In this document: piece after piece, positions 15,776-24,545 of the stretch
Layout of the letters: every line of letters begins with the position of its first letter
Position numbering within the stretch: the stretch's first letter is position 1
Source: SZUA-100 sp965248135
Lineage (GTDB): Bacteria; Pseudomonadota; Alphaproteobacteria; Rhizobiales; Rhizobiaceae
Reading direction: 5' to 3'
DNA length: 41,623 bases
Assembly: GCA_965248135.1 (NCBI GenBank)
Contig: CBDFIN010000004.1
Location: 1 to 41,623, forward strand
Made by a program: the position numbers and the translations under genes
The notes under the pieces: model-generated
The model's database searches: none
Told to the model about the DNA's origin: nothing
What the model saw: only the letters and a program-made list of their open reading frames with translations

Positions 15776-18633
15776 TTGGTCCACTCCTGCCCAAAACGAA
15801 CGGTTTTCGGTCCTTTCGGCACCGAGCCCGGACGCTTTGTCGGTTTAAAATGTGGTTGACTGACAGCATCGCCTGCTTCGGCCTTTTCGATTTTGACCCG
15901 AAGATCGAACCAGGCCGCCTGCCCAGTGATCGGATCACTGTTGGACCTACGATATTGATCGCCTTTCGGTGGCAGCAATTCGCTGATCAAATGGTTGAGC
16001 AGAAAACCCTCATTTGCCTCCGGCGCATCGGGATCAAGCGACCAGGCACCACCACGCTTGCCAATCGCATTCCATGTCCAAACGGTCTTGCTATTTACCG
16101 CATCCATGCGCGCGACAGGCACTTTTATCTTGCCGTGCCACGAACTCACCCAGGCCCAGTCGCCATCTTTTAAACCATGCGCATCACAAACCGGCCCCGG
16201 CACATAGAGCGGGTTTTTCGTCAGAATTTGCCGCAGCCAGGCATTTTGCGAACCCCAGGAATGGTACATTTCCATTGGCCGCTGGGTCAGGGCGTGCAAT
16301 GGATATTCATCCTGGTCGACTTCGATCTCTTCAAATGGCGGATACCAAACCGGCAGCGGCGTAAAACTGTCGACCACGCGTTGGCGCAGATGCTTGGGTG
16401 GTTGCGGTTGCCGCAAACCCAGACCGGCCAACTGAAACTTCTGCATTTCTTCGGAATAAAGCTGAAATGTCACGGGCGAAGGCTCATCGAAAAATCCCAT
16501 GGCAATAGCAAATTCCTGATAGGATTTGTTGGCATGTTTGTAAAACTGCGCATCCATCGGAATGTGTTTTTGCCAGAACGAACCATTTTCCTTGTATCGT
16601 TCAATCTGATCGGGGTTGGGTTCGCCCCGCCCTTCTTTGTCACCATTCTTGCCGCGAAAACCGGCCAGCGGGCCGACGCCCGGCCTTCTTTGGTGATTGA
16701 TAATATAGTCCGCATAATCCCGATAAAGCGGCCCGCCTTCGGCATCAACAAAGTCTTCAAGTTGCAACCTTGCACCCAGTTCCAGCAAGACTGATTGAAA
16801 ACCACGAACGCCCTCGTCGTTGCCGCGTTCTGCTTCAACCACAGGCCAGCGGATAGAATCGCCCACCGCATCAGGCTCCGAAATCGGTCGGTCGAGTAAC
16901 GAAATGCAGTCATGACGCTCAAGATAGGTGGTATCCGGCAAGATCAGGTCGGCATAGGCCACCATTTCGCTGGCATAGGCGTCAGAATAGATAATCCGCG
17001 GTATCTTGTATTCACCGGTGTCGGCGTCCCGGTCTTCCAGCATCTCGATGGTGCCCTTGGTGTTCATCGAGGAATTCCAGGCCATATTAGCCATATAGAG
17101 AAAAAGTGTATCGATCCTGTAAGGATCGCCGGCATGGGCATTGGCAATCACCATGTGCATTTGCCCGTGCACGCCCATCGGCGCCTCCCAGGAAAACGCT
17201 TTGTCGATGCGGCTGGCGATACCATCAACATCCTCTAACAAATCCTCCGGCCCGGAAGGATAGCCAAGATGCGGTCCGGCAAGCGGCTGACCCGGTAAAA
17301 ACGGGTGCATCACGGTGTGGGGTTTCGGGTGCGCATCTATCGGTTTTGGATAGGGTGGTTTGTTGCGGAAACCGCCTGGGCAATCGACCGAGCCGATCAA
17401 TACCTGCAAAACATGCAGTGCCCGGCAGGTCTGAAAACCGTTGGAATGGGCGGAAATACCGCGCATTGCGTGCATGGATACCGGACGGCCAATGAACCGT
17501 TCATGGCGCTCGCCCTTCATGTCGGTCCATGGCTGCTCAATAGTAATCTCTTCTTTGAAGGCAACGCGGGCAATTTCGGCCGCAAGGCCACAAATCGTAT
17601 CGGCATTAATGCCGGTTTCTTCCGCAATGGCAGCAGGCGCGTGCTGCGGCTTGAGATATTCCTTAGCCATCAATTCAAGCACCGGGTGCGCTGTGGCATC
17701 CCCGGACAGTTTGATGCTGCCGGTCAGTGCCGGTCGAACACCTTCAGCATGTTTCGACACCGGGTTGCCGGTCTCAGTGTCGATGATCATTTCATCGCCG
17801 TTCTTGTCACGCAAAAAAAGTCCATGATCCGGCGTTCCAGGTGCATCAATAACCAGCCAGACGGCGTTGGAATAGCGCCTGAGATAGTCGAGATCGATGT
17901 TTTTGGTGCGAAACAATTCGTGGATCAAAGCCATGATCAACAGCCCATCCCGACCGGGTCTGATTGGCAGCCAGTCATCGGCAACGGCGGAATAGCCGGT
18001 GCGTATCGGGTTAACCGAGACAAAACGGGCACCGCGTTTCTTGATTTTGCCAATGCCTATCTTGATCGGGTTGCTGTCATGATCTTCAGCAACCCCGAAC
18101 ATGATAAAAAGCTTGGTGCGATCCCAGTCGGGTGATCCGAACTCCCAAAACGCTCCACCAATTGTATAAATACCGGCGGCGGCCATATTGACCGAGCAAA
18201 ACCCGCCATGGGCGGCATAATTTGGCGTACCAAACTGCTTGGCCCAAAAACTGGTCAAGGCCTGGGACTGGTCACGCCCGGTGAAAAATGCCAGCTTATC
18301 GGGGGTTTGACGAAGCGGTTTTAACCAGTCCGTGGCAATGCCAAACGCCTCCTCCCAACTGATTTCCTCAAATTCGCCGGAGCCACGGGGTCCGGTTCTT
18401 TTCATTGGCGCCCTAAGTCGGGCCGGAGAATATTGTTGCATGATCCCGGCGGAACCCTTGGCGCACAACACACCCTTATTGACCGGGTGATCACGGTTAC
18501 CTTCAATATAGCGCACCTTGCCATTGCGCAGGTGAACATTAATGCCACACCGGCAGGCGCACATGTAACAACTGGTTTTGCGCACTTCGTCGCCGATTGG
18601 CTGATCAAGATTTATCAAGGGGTCGGTGCTCAT
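15772..18633 (-). CDS. soeA: Molybdopterin subunit of sulfite dehydrogenase
   Basis: A 953-residue molybdopterin-guanine-dinucleotide oxidoreductase that, as SoeA, oxidises sulfite to sulfate in the cytoplasm. Residues 22, 25, 29 and 57 are the [4Fe-4S] cysteines (SCYMCACRCG and LCAKGSAG). A likely Mo-ligand Cys is C146 in GGFCSVNMAA. Cofactor-binding segments include FVSVNPIRTGYSA, DDWLPIRPGRDGLL and ALTQRPMEMYHSWGSQNAWLRQ. There is no Tat signal, unlike periplasmic relatives, which fits SoeA. It opens a tight soeABC unit 27 nt downstream of the TSUP exporter. Other enzymes of this subgroup (thiosulfate or polysulfide reductase-like) are conceivable, but xsc and tauE argue for sulfite. Confidence 0.86.
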   Translation of the reverse strand: MSTDPLINLDQPIGDEVRKTSCYMCACRCGINVHLRNGKVRYIEGNRDHPVNKGVLCAKGSAGIMQQYSPARLRAPMKRTGPRGSGEFEEISWEEAFGIATDWLKPLRQTPDKLAFFTGRDQSQALTSFWAKQFGTPNYAAHGGFCSVNMAAAGIYTIGGAFWEFGSPDWDRTKLFIMFGVAEDHDSNPIKIGIGKIKKRGARFVSVNPIRTGYSAVADDWLPIRPGRDGLLIMALIHELFRTKNIDLDYLRRYSNAVWLVIDAPGTPDHGLFLRDKNGDEMIIDTETGNPVSKHAEGVRPALTGSIKLSGDATAHPVLELMAKEYLKPQHAPAAIAEETGINADTICGLAAEIARVAFKEEITIEQPWTDMKGERHERFIGRPVSMHAMRGISAHSNGFQTCRALHVLQVLIGSVDCPGGFRNKPPYPKPIDAHPKPHTVMHPFLPGQPLAGPHLGYPSGPEDLLEDVDGIASRIDKAFSWEAPMGVHGQMHMVIANAHAGDPYRIDTLFLYMANMAWNSSMNTKGTIEMLEDRDADTGEYKIPRIIYSDAYASEMVAYADLILPDTTYLERHDCISLLDRPISEPDAVGDSIRWPVVEAERGNDEGVRGFQSVLLELGARLQLEDFVDAEGGPLYRDYADYIINHQRRPGVGPLAGFRGKNGDKEGRGEPNPDQIERYKENGSFWQKHIPMDAQFYKHANKSYQEFAIAMGFFDEPSPVTFQLYSEEMQKFQLAGLGLRQPQPPKHLRQRVVDSFTPLPVWYPPFEEIEVDQDEYPLHALTQRPMEMYHSWGSQNAWLRQILTKNPLYVPGPVCDAHGLKDGDWAWVSSWHGKIKVPVARMDAVNSKTVWTWNAIGKRGGAWSLDPDAPEANEGFLLNHLISELLPPKGDQYRRSNSDPITGQAAWFDLRVKIEKAEAGDAVSQPHFKPTKRPGSVPKGPKTVRFGQEWTK

Positions 18634-18660
18634 ATATTACCCTATTCTGCTATTCGAATA

Positions 18661-19419
18661 TTAAATAATAACGCGCAAAAGTCCAGTCACCGCGATCACA
18701 ATCAACAGGCCGAGGCAGAATATCCGGTAAATCCCTTCATGCGACTTCGAAAACAGGGCGGCGCCAATCAATACGCCAACAATGGCTGGAACACTCAATA
18801 TCGCCCCCCTTGCAAGCACCGTGGGGGTAAACAGTCCGAAAAACAGAAGCATGAAAAACGATACCACGATCGACAAGAACAGATACATCACTAGACTGGC
18901 GCGGATAACACGCGCCTCGCGGCCAAGGCTGAACACAAATATCACCACAACCATGCCGCCGACGCCAGCAAGACCAGTCGCAATGCCGGACAAAAATCCC
19001 GCTGCAAGGATTTTCCAGGTGTTGTCGAGGTTTTTTGGCCGAACATTGGCGAACAACAACACCGCCAGCACCAAAATGGTCGACAGCGCAAGGAGCCTTG
19101 TGATCTCCACTGACACCTGAACGGTCAACGCCAGACCGCAGGGCGTGCCAATTGCCGCACCGACCACCAGACCAATAACAACCCGCATATCGGCTTCGCG
19201 AAAACCACTGCGAACCATCAACAGACCGGCGATAGCTTCAAGTATATGGTTCATCGGCAGGATTTCGACCGGCGGCAGAAAACTCGCCAGACTGGCCATA
19301 ATCAATGCCGATAACGCAAAACCGGAAAAGCCGCGCACAATGCCGGCAAAAAACACCACACCCAGGCACAGCATGAGCGTATTGGTATCAAGCCCGGTCA
19401 GGGATGTAATAGTTTCCAT
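18661..19419 (-). CDS. tauE: TauE/SafE (TSUP) family sulfite exporter
   Basis: A 252-residue inner-membrane protein with about eight hydrophobic segments and the repeated TSUP pattern: GVVFFAGIVRGFSGFALSAL in the first half and AAGFLSGIATGLAGVGGMVV in the second, plus EILPMNHILEAIAGL. TSUP members near sulfonate genes export sulfite or organosulfonates. It sits between xsc (74 nt upstream) and soeA (27 nt downstream), so the cell can either expel sulfite or oxidise it. Start ATG 19419 with AAGGTG upstream. The transport substrate is inferred from context, since the family as a whole transports several C1-C2 sulfur anions. Confidence 0.85.
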   Translation of the reverse strand: METITSLTGLDTNTLMLCLGVVFFAGIVRGFSGFALSALIMASLASFLPPVEILPMNHILEAIAGLLMVRSGFREADMRVVIGLVVGAAIGTPCGLALTVQVSVEITRLLALSTILVLAVLLFANVRPKNLDNTWKILAAGFLSGIATGLAGVGGMVVVIFVFSLGREARVIRASLVMYLFLSIVVSFFMLLFFGLFTPTVLARGAILSVPAIVGVLIGAALFSKSHEGIYRIFCLGLLIVIAVTGLLRVII

Positions 19420-19493
19420 TCACCTTGCCACTTCATTGCGGTGGTGTGCACGGGAATGAAGCATGTTGACGGTGTCTATGTTCTGGCTCGAAC

Positions 19494-21269
19494 TTAACCT
19501 TGCTGCTGCGGTCGCATATCATTGGGGTCGATACCGGCAACCGGCTCCGGTCTTTTCATCGCATCGCGACGGAACGGTTCGCCCAGTTCCTGGTTCAAAA
19601 GCACTTCGATGAACGTGGTGACACCATCATTTTGGGCGGCACAAGCTTCCTGCAGGGCCGAAGTCAATTCCTCCTGCGTGGTTACAAGCACACCCTTCAA
19701 CTCGCAACCTTGTGCCACCTTGGCGTAACTTAGATGCGGATCAAGTTCAGTGCCGACAAAGTTATTGTCATACCACAAGGTGGTGTTACGTTTTTCCGCT
19801 CCCCACTGGTAATTGCGGAATATTACCATAGTAATAGCAGGCCATTCTTCACGCCCGACCGACGTCATTTCATTCATCGAGATGCCAAAGGCGCCGTCAC
19901 CGGCGAAACCGACAACCGGCACGTCCGGACAACCGATCTTGGCGCCAATGATAGACGGAAAACCATAGCCGCAGGGTCCAAACAGCCCCGGCGCGAGATA
20001 TTTCCGCCCTTCCTCGAACGATGGATAGGCATTGCCAATGGCGCAATTGTTGCCGATGTCGCTGGAAATAATCGCATCCTTCGGCAAGGCGACCTGGATA
20101 GCCCGCCAGGCCTGTCGCGGCGACATGCGGTCCGGGTCGCGCTCACGGCTCGCTTTGTTCCATTCGGTGCCAGGATCATCATCCTCGTGATCCATGCTGG
20201 AAAGGGTCTGCAACCAGGACGACTTGGTCTGGTGGATCAGCGCCTTGCGCTCTTCGCGGCCATCATCACCGGCGGTGGACGAAAGTTGCTCGAGGATTTG
20301 TTCGGCCACCTGCCGCGCATCGCCCTCGATGCCGACTGCCACCCTTTTGGTCAATCCGATACGGTCGGCATTAATATCGACCTGGATGATTTTTGCCTCT
20401 TTCGGCCAATAGTCGATGCCATAGCCAGGAAGCGTGGAAAACGGATTGAGGCGGGTGCCGAGTGCCAGCACCACATCCGCCTTGGAAATCAGCTCCATGG
20501 CGGCCTTGGAGCCATTATATCCCAGCGGTCCGCAAGCAAGTGGGTGAGAGCCTGGAAAAGCGTCATTGTGCTGATAATTGCAACAGACCGGAGAACCAAG
20601 ACGTTCTGCCAGCGCTTTCGAAGATGCAATCGCCCCACCAATTACCACACCGGCGCCATTCAAAATAACCGGAAATTTCGCCTCCGAGAGTAATTTTGCT
20701 GCTTCCGCCACCGCCTTGGGGCCGCCGGCAGGCCGTTCGAAGCGCACAATCTGCGGCAATTCGATATCGACGATCTGGGTCCACATGTCGCGTGGAATAT
20801 TGATCTGCGCCGGTGCGGAGCCGCGCCATGCCTTCTGGATAACACGGTTAAGAACTTCGGCGACACGGGTCGGGTCACGCACTTCTTCCTGGTAGCAGAC
20901 CATGTCTTTGAACAGGTTCATCTGCTCGACTTCCTGAAAGCCGCCCTGCCCTATGGTTTTGTTTGCCGCCTGCGGGGTGACCAGCAACATGGGCGAGTGG
21001 TTCCAGTATGCGGTCTTGATGGCGGTAACAAATCCGGTAATGCCCGGACCGTTCTGGGCAATCGCCATGGCCATCTTGCCGGTGGTTCGGGTGTAGCCGT
21101 CACAAATCAGGCCACCATTGGTTTCATGGGCCACATCCCAAAAGGTAATGCCGGCCTGTGGAAACAAATCGGATATCGGCATGAACGCCGAGCCGATAAT
21201 GCCGAAAGCGTGTTCAATTCCGTGCATTTGCAGGGTTTTTACAAATGCCTCTTCAGTGTTCATTCTCAT
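19494..21269 (-). CDS. xsc: Sulfoacetaldehyde acetyltransferase
   Basis: Xsc is a thiamine-diphosphate enzyme that converts sulfoacetaldehyde and phosphate into acetyl phosphate and sulfite, the desulfonation step in taurine and isethionate breakdown. The 591-residue length matches the family. Family features are the start MNTEEAFVKTLQMHGIEHAF, GIIGSAFMPISDLFP, the cofactor-activating Glu in WDVAHETNGG, QNGPGITGFVTA and the thiamine-binding motif GDGAFGISMNEM followed by RNYQWGAEKRN. Start ATG 21269 has GAGGA about 9 nt upstream. It leads the tauE-soeABC genes. No pta, taurine transaminase, taurine dehydrogenase or sulfonate transporter is visible in the window, so acetyl phosphate use and upstream steps must be encoded elsewhere. 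Confidence 0.95.
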   Translation of the reverse strand: MRMNTEEAFVKTLQMHGIEHAFGIIGSAFMPISDLFPQAGITFWDVAHETNGGLICDGYTRTTGKMAMAIAQNGPGITGFVTAIKTAYWNHSPMLLVTPQAANKTIGQGGFQEVEQMNLFKDMVCYQEEVRDPTRVAEVLNRVIQKAWRGSAPAQINIPRDMWTQIVDIELPQIVRFERPAGGPKAVAEAAKLLSEAKFPVILNGAGVVIGGAIASSKALAERLGSPVCCNYQHNDAFPGSHPLACGPLGYNGSKAAMELISKADVVLALGTRLNPFSTLPGYGIDYWPKEAKIIQVDINADRIGLTKRVAVGIEGDARQVAEQILEQLSSTAGDDGREERKALIHQTKSSWLQTLSSMDHEDDDPGTEWNKASRERDPDRMSPRQAWRAIQVALPKDAIISSDIGNNCAIGNAYPSFEEGRKYLAPGLFGPCGYGFPSIIGAKIGCPDVPVVGFAGDGAFGISMNEMTSVGREEWPAITMVIFRNYQWGAEKRNTTLWYDNNFVGTELDPHLSYAKVAQGCELKGVLVTTQEELTSALQEACAAQNDGVTTFIEVLLNQELGEPFRRDAMKRPEPVAGIDPNDMRPQQQG

Positions 21270-21349
21270 GTCAACACGTCCTCATTCGATATTTCCACTG
21301 GGGGGCCGCACGCCGATTGTATTTCGGCCAGCCCGCCCGTTAAATACCT

Positions 21350-21359
21350 AAACCGGTTT
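21350..21359. promoter_or_regulatory. Candidate LacI-type operator upstream of xsc
   Basis: The perfect 10-bp palindrome AAACCGGTTT lies 81 nt upstream of the xsc start and overlaps the stop codon of the preceding gene. Palindromes with a central CG step of this form are typical binding sites of LacI/GalR-family regulators. No regulator gene is next to it, so the assignment is tentative. Confidence 0.35.
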
Positions 21360-22431
21360 ACTGATTAGTACCAGATTGAATTGAGATCTTGGGCCAATTT
21401 GTAATGTTTTGTGGCCAGGTGTCGCCAATCCGGTAGCCTTGCGGCCAGGGGTCGTCCGGGTCAAGCATGTGTTGATGCATGCCGGTAATCCAGGCTCTGC
21501 CGGTGATAGAGGGGACAATTGCCTGACGGCCACCCACTTTTGTCTCACAAACAATCCGTCCGAGAAATTTTGATCCGATGATTGATTCCGCCGCAAGCTC
21601 CTCGCCTGCCTTCATCGCGCCCCGGGCGTGAAGAATGGCCATTTTTGCCGAAACTCCGGTTCCGCAAGGCGAGCGGTCCAGCTTGCCCGGCTGAATGGCA
21701 ACAGTGGTGCGCAAGGAGAAGCCGTTTTCCTTTTCACCCAATGGCCCGCAAAAAAGACAGAATGAAATATGGTCCCAGTCGGCATTTTCTGGATGGGTGA
21801 AGCCAAGTTGCTCATTTGCCGCATTAGTGATGGCGATACCCGCTTTGACCAGATCACCGGCCTCCGTCGCCTTTAGCTCAAAGCCCAAAGAGGCCGCATC
21901 GACCACCACGAAACTGTCGCCGCCATAGGCCGTATCGACAATCAGTTCACCAAACCCAGGGACGACGAGCTTTGCATCAAGCTTATCGGCAAATGATGGC
22001 AGATTGGTCACCGTAATCCGCTCGGCCTTGCCATTGCGGCATTCGGCCTTAACCCGCACCAGACCTCCGGGCGCCTCCAGCACCATTTCTGTGATCGGCT
22101 CCTGCATGGCGATAATGCCGCTATCGAGCAAAACCGTCGCCACACAGATTGAATTGGAACCCGACATTGGTGGTGTATCTTCCGGCTCCATAATTATCCA
22201 GCCCATCTGAACTTCCGGATTTTTCGGTGGAACCAAGAGATTCACATGGCGAAACACCCCGCCACGCGGTTCATTCAGCACAAAATTGCGCAGGCGCTGA
22301 TCTTTGGCGATAAACCGGCTTTGTTCCCACAAGGTTTCGCCCGGCGGCGGCGCGACCCCTGCGACAATAACATCACCCACCTCGCCTTCCGCATGGCAGG
22401 AAATCACGTGAACCGTTTTACTTGTGCGCAT
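21358..22431 (-). CDS. Proline racemase family enzyme with Ser/Cys active-site pair
   Basis: A 357-residue cytoplasmic protein of the proline racemase fold, a group that includes proline racemase, 4-hydroxyproline 2-epimerase and trans-3-hydroxy-L-proline dehydratase. Family markers are HVISCHAEGEVGDVI at the N-terminus, NEPRGG, MSGSNSICVAT at the first catalytic site and DRSPCGTGVSAKMA at the second. Position 90, usually Cys in racemases and epimerases, is Ser, while C256 at the second site is kept. This pair is seen in dehydratase-like or bifunctional relatives, so a hydroxyproline dehydratase or epimerase is likelier than a true proline racemase. It precedes xsc by 88 nt on the same strand. 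A functional link to sulfonates is not obvious. Confidence 0.8.
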   Translation of the reverse strand: MRTSKTVHVISCHAEGEVGDVIVAGVAPPPGETLWEQSRFIAKDQRLRNFVLNEPRGGVFRHVNLLVPPKNPEVQMGWIIMEPEDTPPMSGSNSICVATVLLDSGIIAMQEPITEMVLEAPGGLVRVKAECRNGKAERITVTNLPSFADKLDAKLVVPGFGELIVDTAYGGDSFVVVDAASLGFELKATEAGDLVKAGIAITNAANEQLGFTHPENADWDHISFCLFCGPLGEKENGFSLRTTVAIQPGKLDRSPCGTGVSAKMAILHARGAMKAGEELAAESIIGSKFLGRIVCETKVGGRQAIVPSITGRAWITGMHQHMLDPDDPWPQGYRIGDTWPQNITNWPKISIQSGTNQ

Positions 22432-22489
22432 TGATCAATATCCCGCAGCCTGGCCGACATATAATCAACGAGGATAGGAAGAGTTCATC

Positions 22490-22520
22490 AATCAGGCAAG
22501 AAAAACAAACAGGCCTGATT
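22490..22520. other. Long hairpin at the end of the DUF3126 gene
   Basis: AATCAGGC (22490-22497) pairs with GCCTGATT (22513-22520) across a 15-nt loop that is T-rich on the minus strand. It overlaps the DUF3126 stop codon. No T-run follows the stem, so it is at best an atypical terminator or mRNA-end stabiliser. Confidence 0.35.
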
Positions 22521-22725
22521 ATAGGTCGATATCCAAAATGGCCATCGAGAAATTGTAGGAAAGATCGCCGTCCTCGTCGTCGCGATATAACACGCCGAGA
22601 AACTCGTCGCCCTTATACAATTCGGCCGAATCGTCCTTGCGCGGCCGTCCACGCACCTGCAGGGAATTGTTGCCAAAGGTCTTCTTGAAATAGGCCTCAA
22701 GCTTGGAAATTTCTTCTGATCTCAC
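22519..22725 (-). CDS. DUF3126 family protein
   Basis: A 68-residue protein of a small alphaproteobacterial family of unknown function. The pattern is MRSEEISKLEAYFKKTFGN, an RGRPRKDDSAE turn, then beta strands with EFLGVLYRDDEDGDLSYNFSM and the end AILDIDL. It is soluble with no signal peptide. It lies between cysE and the proline-racemase-family gene on the same strand, with 82 and 87 nt gaps. In rhizobial genomes as I recall, such genes often sit near cysE, consistent with the order here. Its role is unknown. Confidence 0.83.
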   Translation of the reverse strand: MRSEEISKLEAYFKKTFGNNSLQVRGRPRKDDSAELYKGDEFLGVLYRDDEDGDLSYNFSMAILDIDL

Positions 22726-22807
22726 GGGGTTCTCCGGGCAAAACGAGTCGCGTTACAACGGGTTTTTTACACAACCGCCAGCGGAAATCAAAGCCTATGG
22801 CAAACAC

Positions 22808-23641
22808 TCAGACCTGAAAGCCGATATCCGCCAATATCTGGTTCATGGTCCGCGACGGTTCAGCACAGCCAGCAACACCAACCACCTTGGCCGGTACGCC
22901 CGCAACAGTGGTCTTCGGCGCAACCGGTTTCAGCACCATCGATCCAGACGCCACCCGCGAGCACTGGCCTATCTCTATATTGCCGAGAATCTTGGCTCCT
23001 GCCCCGATCAATACACCATTACGCACCTTGGGATGACGATCGCCACCCACCTTGCCGGTGCCGCCCAACGTAACCCCTTGCATTATCGAAACATCGTCAC
23101 CAATCACTGCTGTCGCACCAACCACCAGACCGGTGGCGTGATCAATAAAGATACCCCTGCCCATTTTCGCCTGAGGATTGATATCGGTCTGGAATACCGA
23201 CGATGATCGGCTCTGCAGATAGAGCGCCAAATCCTTGTGTCCGTTGTGCCAGCACCAATGGGCCAGCCGGTGGGTCTGAATGGCGTGGAAACCCTTGAAG
23301 TAAAGCACCGGCTCAATCAGCCGATCGCAGGCCGGGTCACGATCCAGCACCGCAGCGATGTCGACCCGCAGGATCTTTGACCATTTCGCGTCAGCCTCAT
23401 GCATTTCATCAAACATCTGGCGAATGAAGTCGCGCGGAAAATCGGCGTGATGCAAGCGCTCGGCAATACGGTGTATAATCGCCGATTCAAGGCTGGAATG
23501 TTTCAAGATGGTTGTGAAAATGAATGCCGACATCATCGGATCAGCATCGATCACCGTCTCAGCCTCTTGCCTCAGCGCCGCCCATACCGGATCAAACGGT
23601 GAGATGTTTGACTGCTTGTTTTCACTGGACTTATGGCTCAT
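22808..23641 (-). CDS. cysE: Serine O-acetyltransferase
   Basis: CysE acetylates L-serine with acetyl-CoA to O-acetylserine, the acceptor for sulfide in cysteine synthesis. The 277-residue product has the N-terminal helical SATase domain (about residues 15-140: PVWAALRQEAE, SFIF-like and FHAIQTHRLAHWCW) and a left-handed beta-helix of hexapeptide repeats (about 150-250) with DINPQAKMGRGIFIDHATG, where the catalytic His lies, and GVTLGGTGKVGGDRHPK. The start ATG at 23641 has GGGGGA about 6 nt upstream; a GTG at 23659 is less likely. A sigma70-like promoter lies 46-74 nt upstream. Confidence 0.95.
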   Translation of the reverse strand: MSHKSSENKQSNISPFDPVWAALRQEAETVIDADPMMSAFIFTTILKHSSLESAIIHRIAERLHHADFPRDFIRQMFDEMHEADAKWSKILRVDIAAVLDRDPACDRLIEPVLYFKGFHAIQTHRLAHWCWHNGHKDLALYLQSRSSSVFQTDINPQAKMGRGIFIDHATGLVVGATAVIGDDVSIMQGVTLGGTGKVGGDRHPKVRNGVLIGAGAKILGNIEIGQCSRVASGSMVLKPVAPKTTVAGVPAKVVGVAGCAEPSRTMNQILADIGFQV

Positions 23642-23686
23642 AGAATTTCCCCCAAGCACGGTGTTGTTTCTTGGTACTGATTCTTA

Positions 23687-23715
23687 AGTATAGGTACCGT
23701 GGCCCATGATTCCAA
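23687..23715 (-). promoter_or_regulatory. Candidate sigma70 promoter for cysE
   Basis: On the minus strand TTGGAA (23715-23710) is separated by exactly 17 nt from TATACT (23692-23687). Transcription would start near 23680, giving a leader of about 40 nt before the cysE ATG. The spacing and boxes fit the housekeeping consensus; it is not experimentally supported. Confidence 0.5.
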
Positions 23716-23730
23716 TATTGAGGCAAGAAA

Positions 23731-24537
23731 ATGTGTGAAAGCCCGGACGATGGGGGCGAGCCTGCACATGGTTCGATCGACATTGCTGTCGTTGAAAATA
23801 CCGGCTGGCTGACCTTTAACAATCCGGCAAGACACAATGCGCTCACGCACGCGATGTGGCGTGATCTACCGCACAAGATGAAACTGCTCGATGAAAGCGC
23901 GTCGGTGCGGGCGATTATCCTGCGCGGTGCGGGCGATCAGGCATTTTGTGCCGGCGCCGATATTTCCGAGTTTGATCAGGTCAGAAAAGATGCGGTAACG
24001 GCAAAGCAATATGAGGCAGATAATGTCCGCGCCTTTGCCGCAATTCGTGACAGCAACAAGCCGGTGATTGCCATGATCCGTGGTCACTGTCTCGGCGGTG
24101 GTTTTGGCATCGCAGCAGCAGCGGAACTGCGGCTTGCCAGCAAAGATGCAACTTTCGCGGTGCCAGCAGCCAAACTCGGTCTCGCCTATCCGATCGCGGC
24201 ACTTTTTGATATTGTCAGCGCGGTCGGGCCCCAGATCGCCAAGTCGCTGCTCTACACCGCCAACAAATATTCTGCGGCCCAAATGTTGTCTTACGGTTTT
24301 CTGCTTGAGGTTTGCGACGCCAGCGAACTGGAAGAAAAGGTGGATAATTTGGCGGCAACAATAAGCAGCAACGCGCCGGCAACGTTGAATACGGCCAAAC
24401 TGACGATTCGCGGCCTGAACGATGGCGACCTCGAACCAGCAATCAAGGCGGCGTCCGCCACATTCGAGAGCCGGGATTACGCCGAAGGCCGCGCGGCGTT
24501 TCGTCAAAAGCGCAAGCCGCATTTTAGTGGTAAGTGA
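23731..24537 (+). CDS. Crotonase-family protein lacking both usual catalytic glutamates
   Basis: A 268-residue enoyl-CoA hydratase/isomerase fold protein. Crotonase hallmarks are NNPARHNALTHAMW, the oxyanion-hole segment FCAGADISEF (about residues 72-81) and CLGGGFGIAAAAELRLAS. In hydratases the two acid-base glutamates follow GGGC and the P of FxxPE. Here these positions are Gly126 and Ala146 (FAVPAAKLGL), so classical hydration is unlikely; another CoA-thioester reaction such as isomerisation, hydrolysis or decarboxylation is possible. The ATG at 23731 has AGGCA about 5 nt upstream. It is divergent from cysE and convergent, 8 nt apart, with the hydrolase pair. Confidence 0.85.
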   Translation: MCESPDDGGEPAHGSIDIAVVENTGWLTFNNPARHNALTHAMWRDLPHKMKLLDESASVRAIILRGAGDQAFCAGADISEFDQVRKDAVTAKQYEADNVRAFAAIRDSNKPVIAMIRGHCLGGGFGIAAAAELRLASKDATFAVPAAKLGLAYPIAALFDIVSAVGPQIAKSLLYTANKYSAAQMLSYGFLLEVCDASELEEKVDNLAATISSNAPATLNTAKLTIRGLNDGDLEPAIKAASATFESRDYAEGRAAFRQKRKPHFSGK

Positions 24538-24545
24538 AGCGATCT

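Noticed and set aside
17305..18135. A 276-codon plus-strand frame
   Set aside because: Antisense to soeA, no family features.
19734..20693. A 319-codon plus-strand frame
   Set aside because: It is antisense to xsc, with Arg/His-rich sequence and no motif; xsc is certain.
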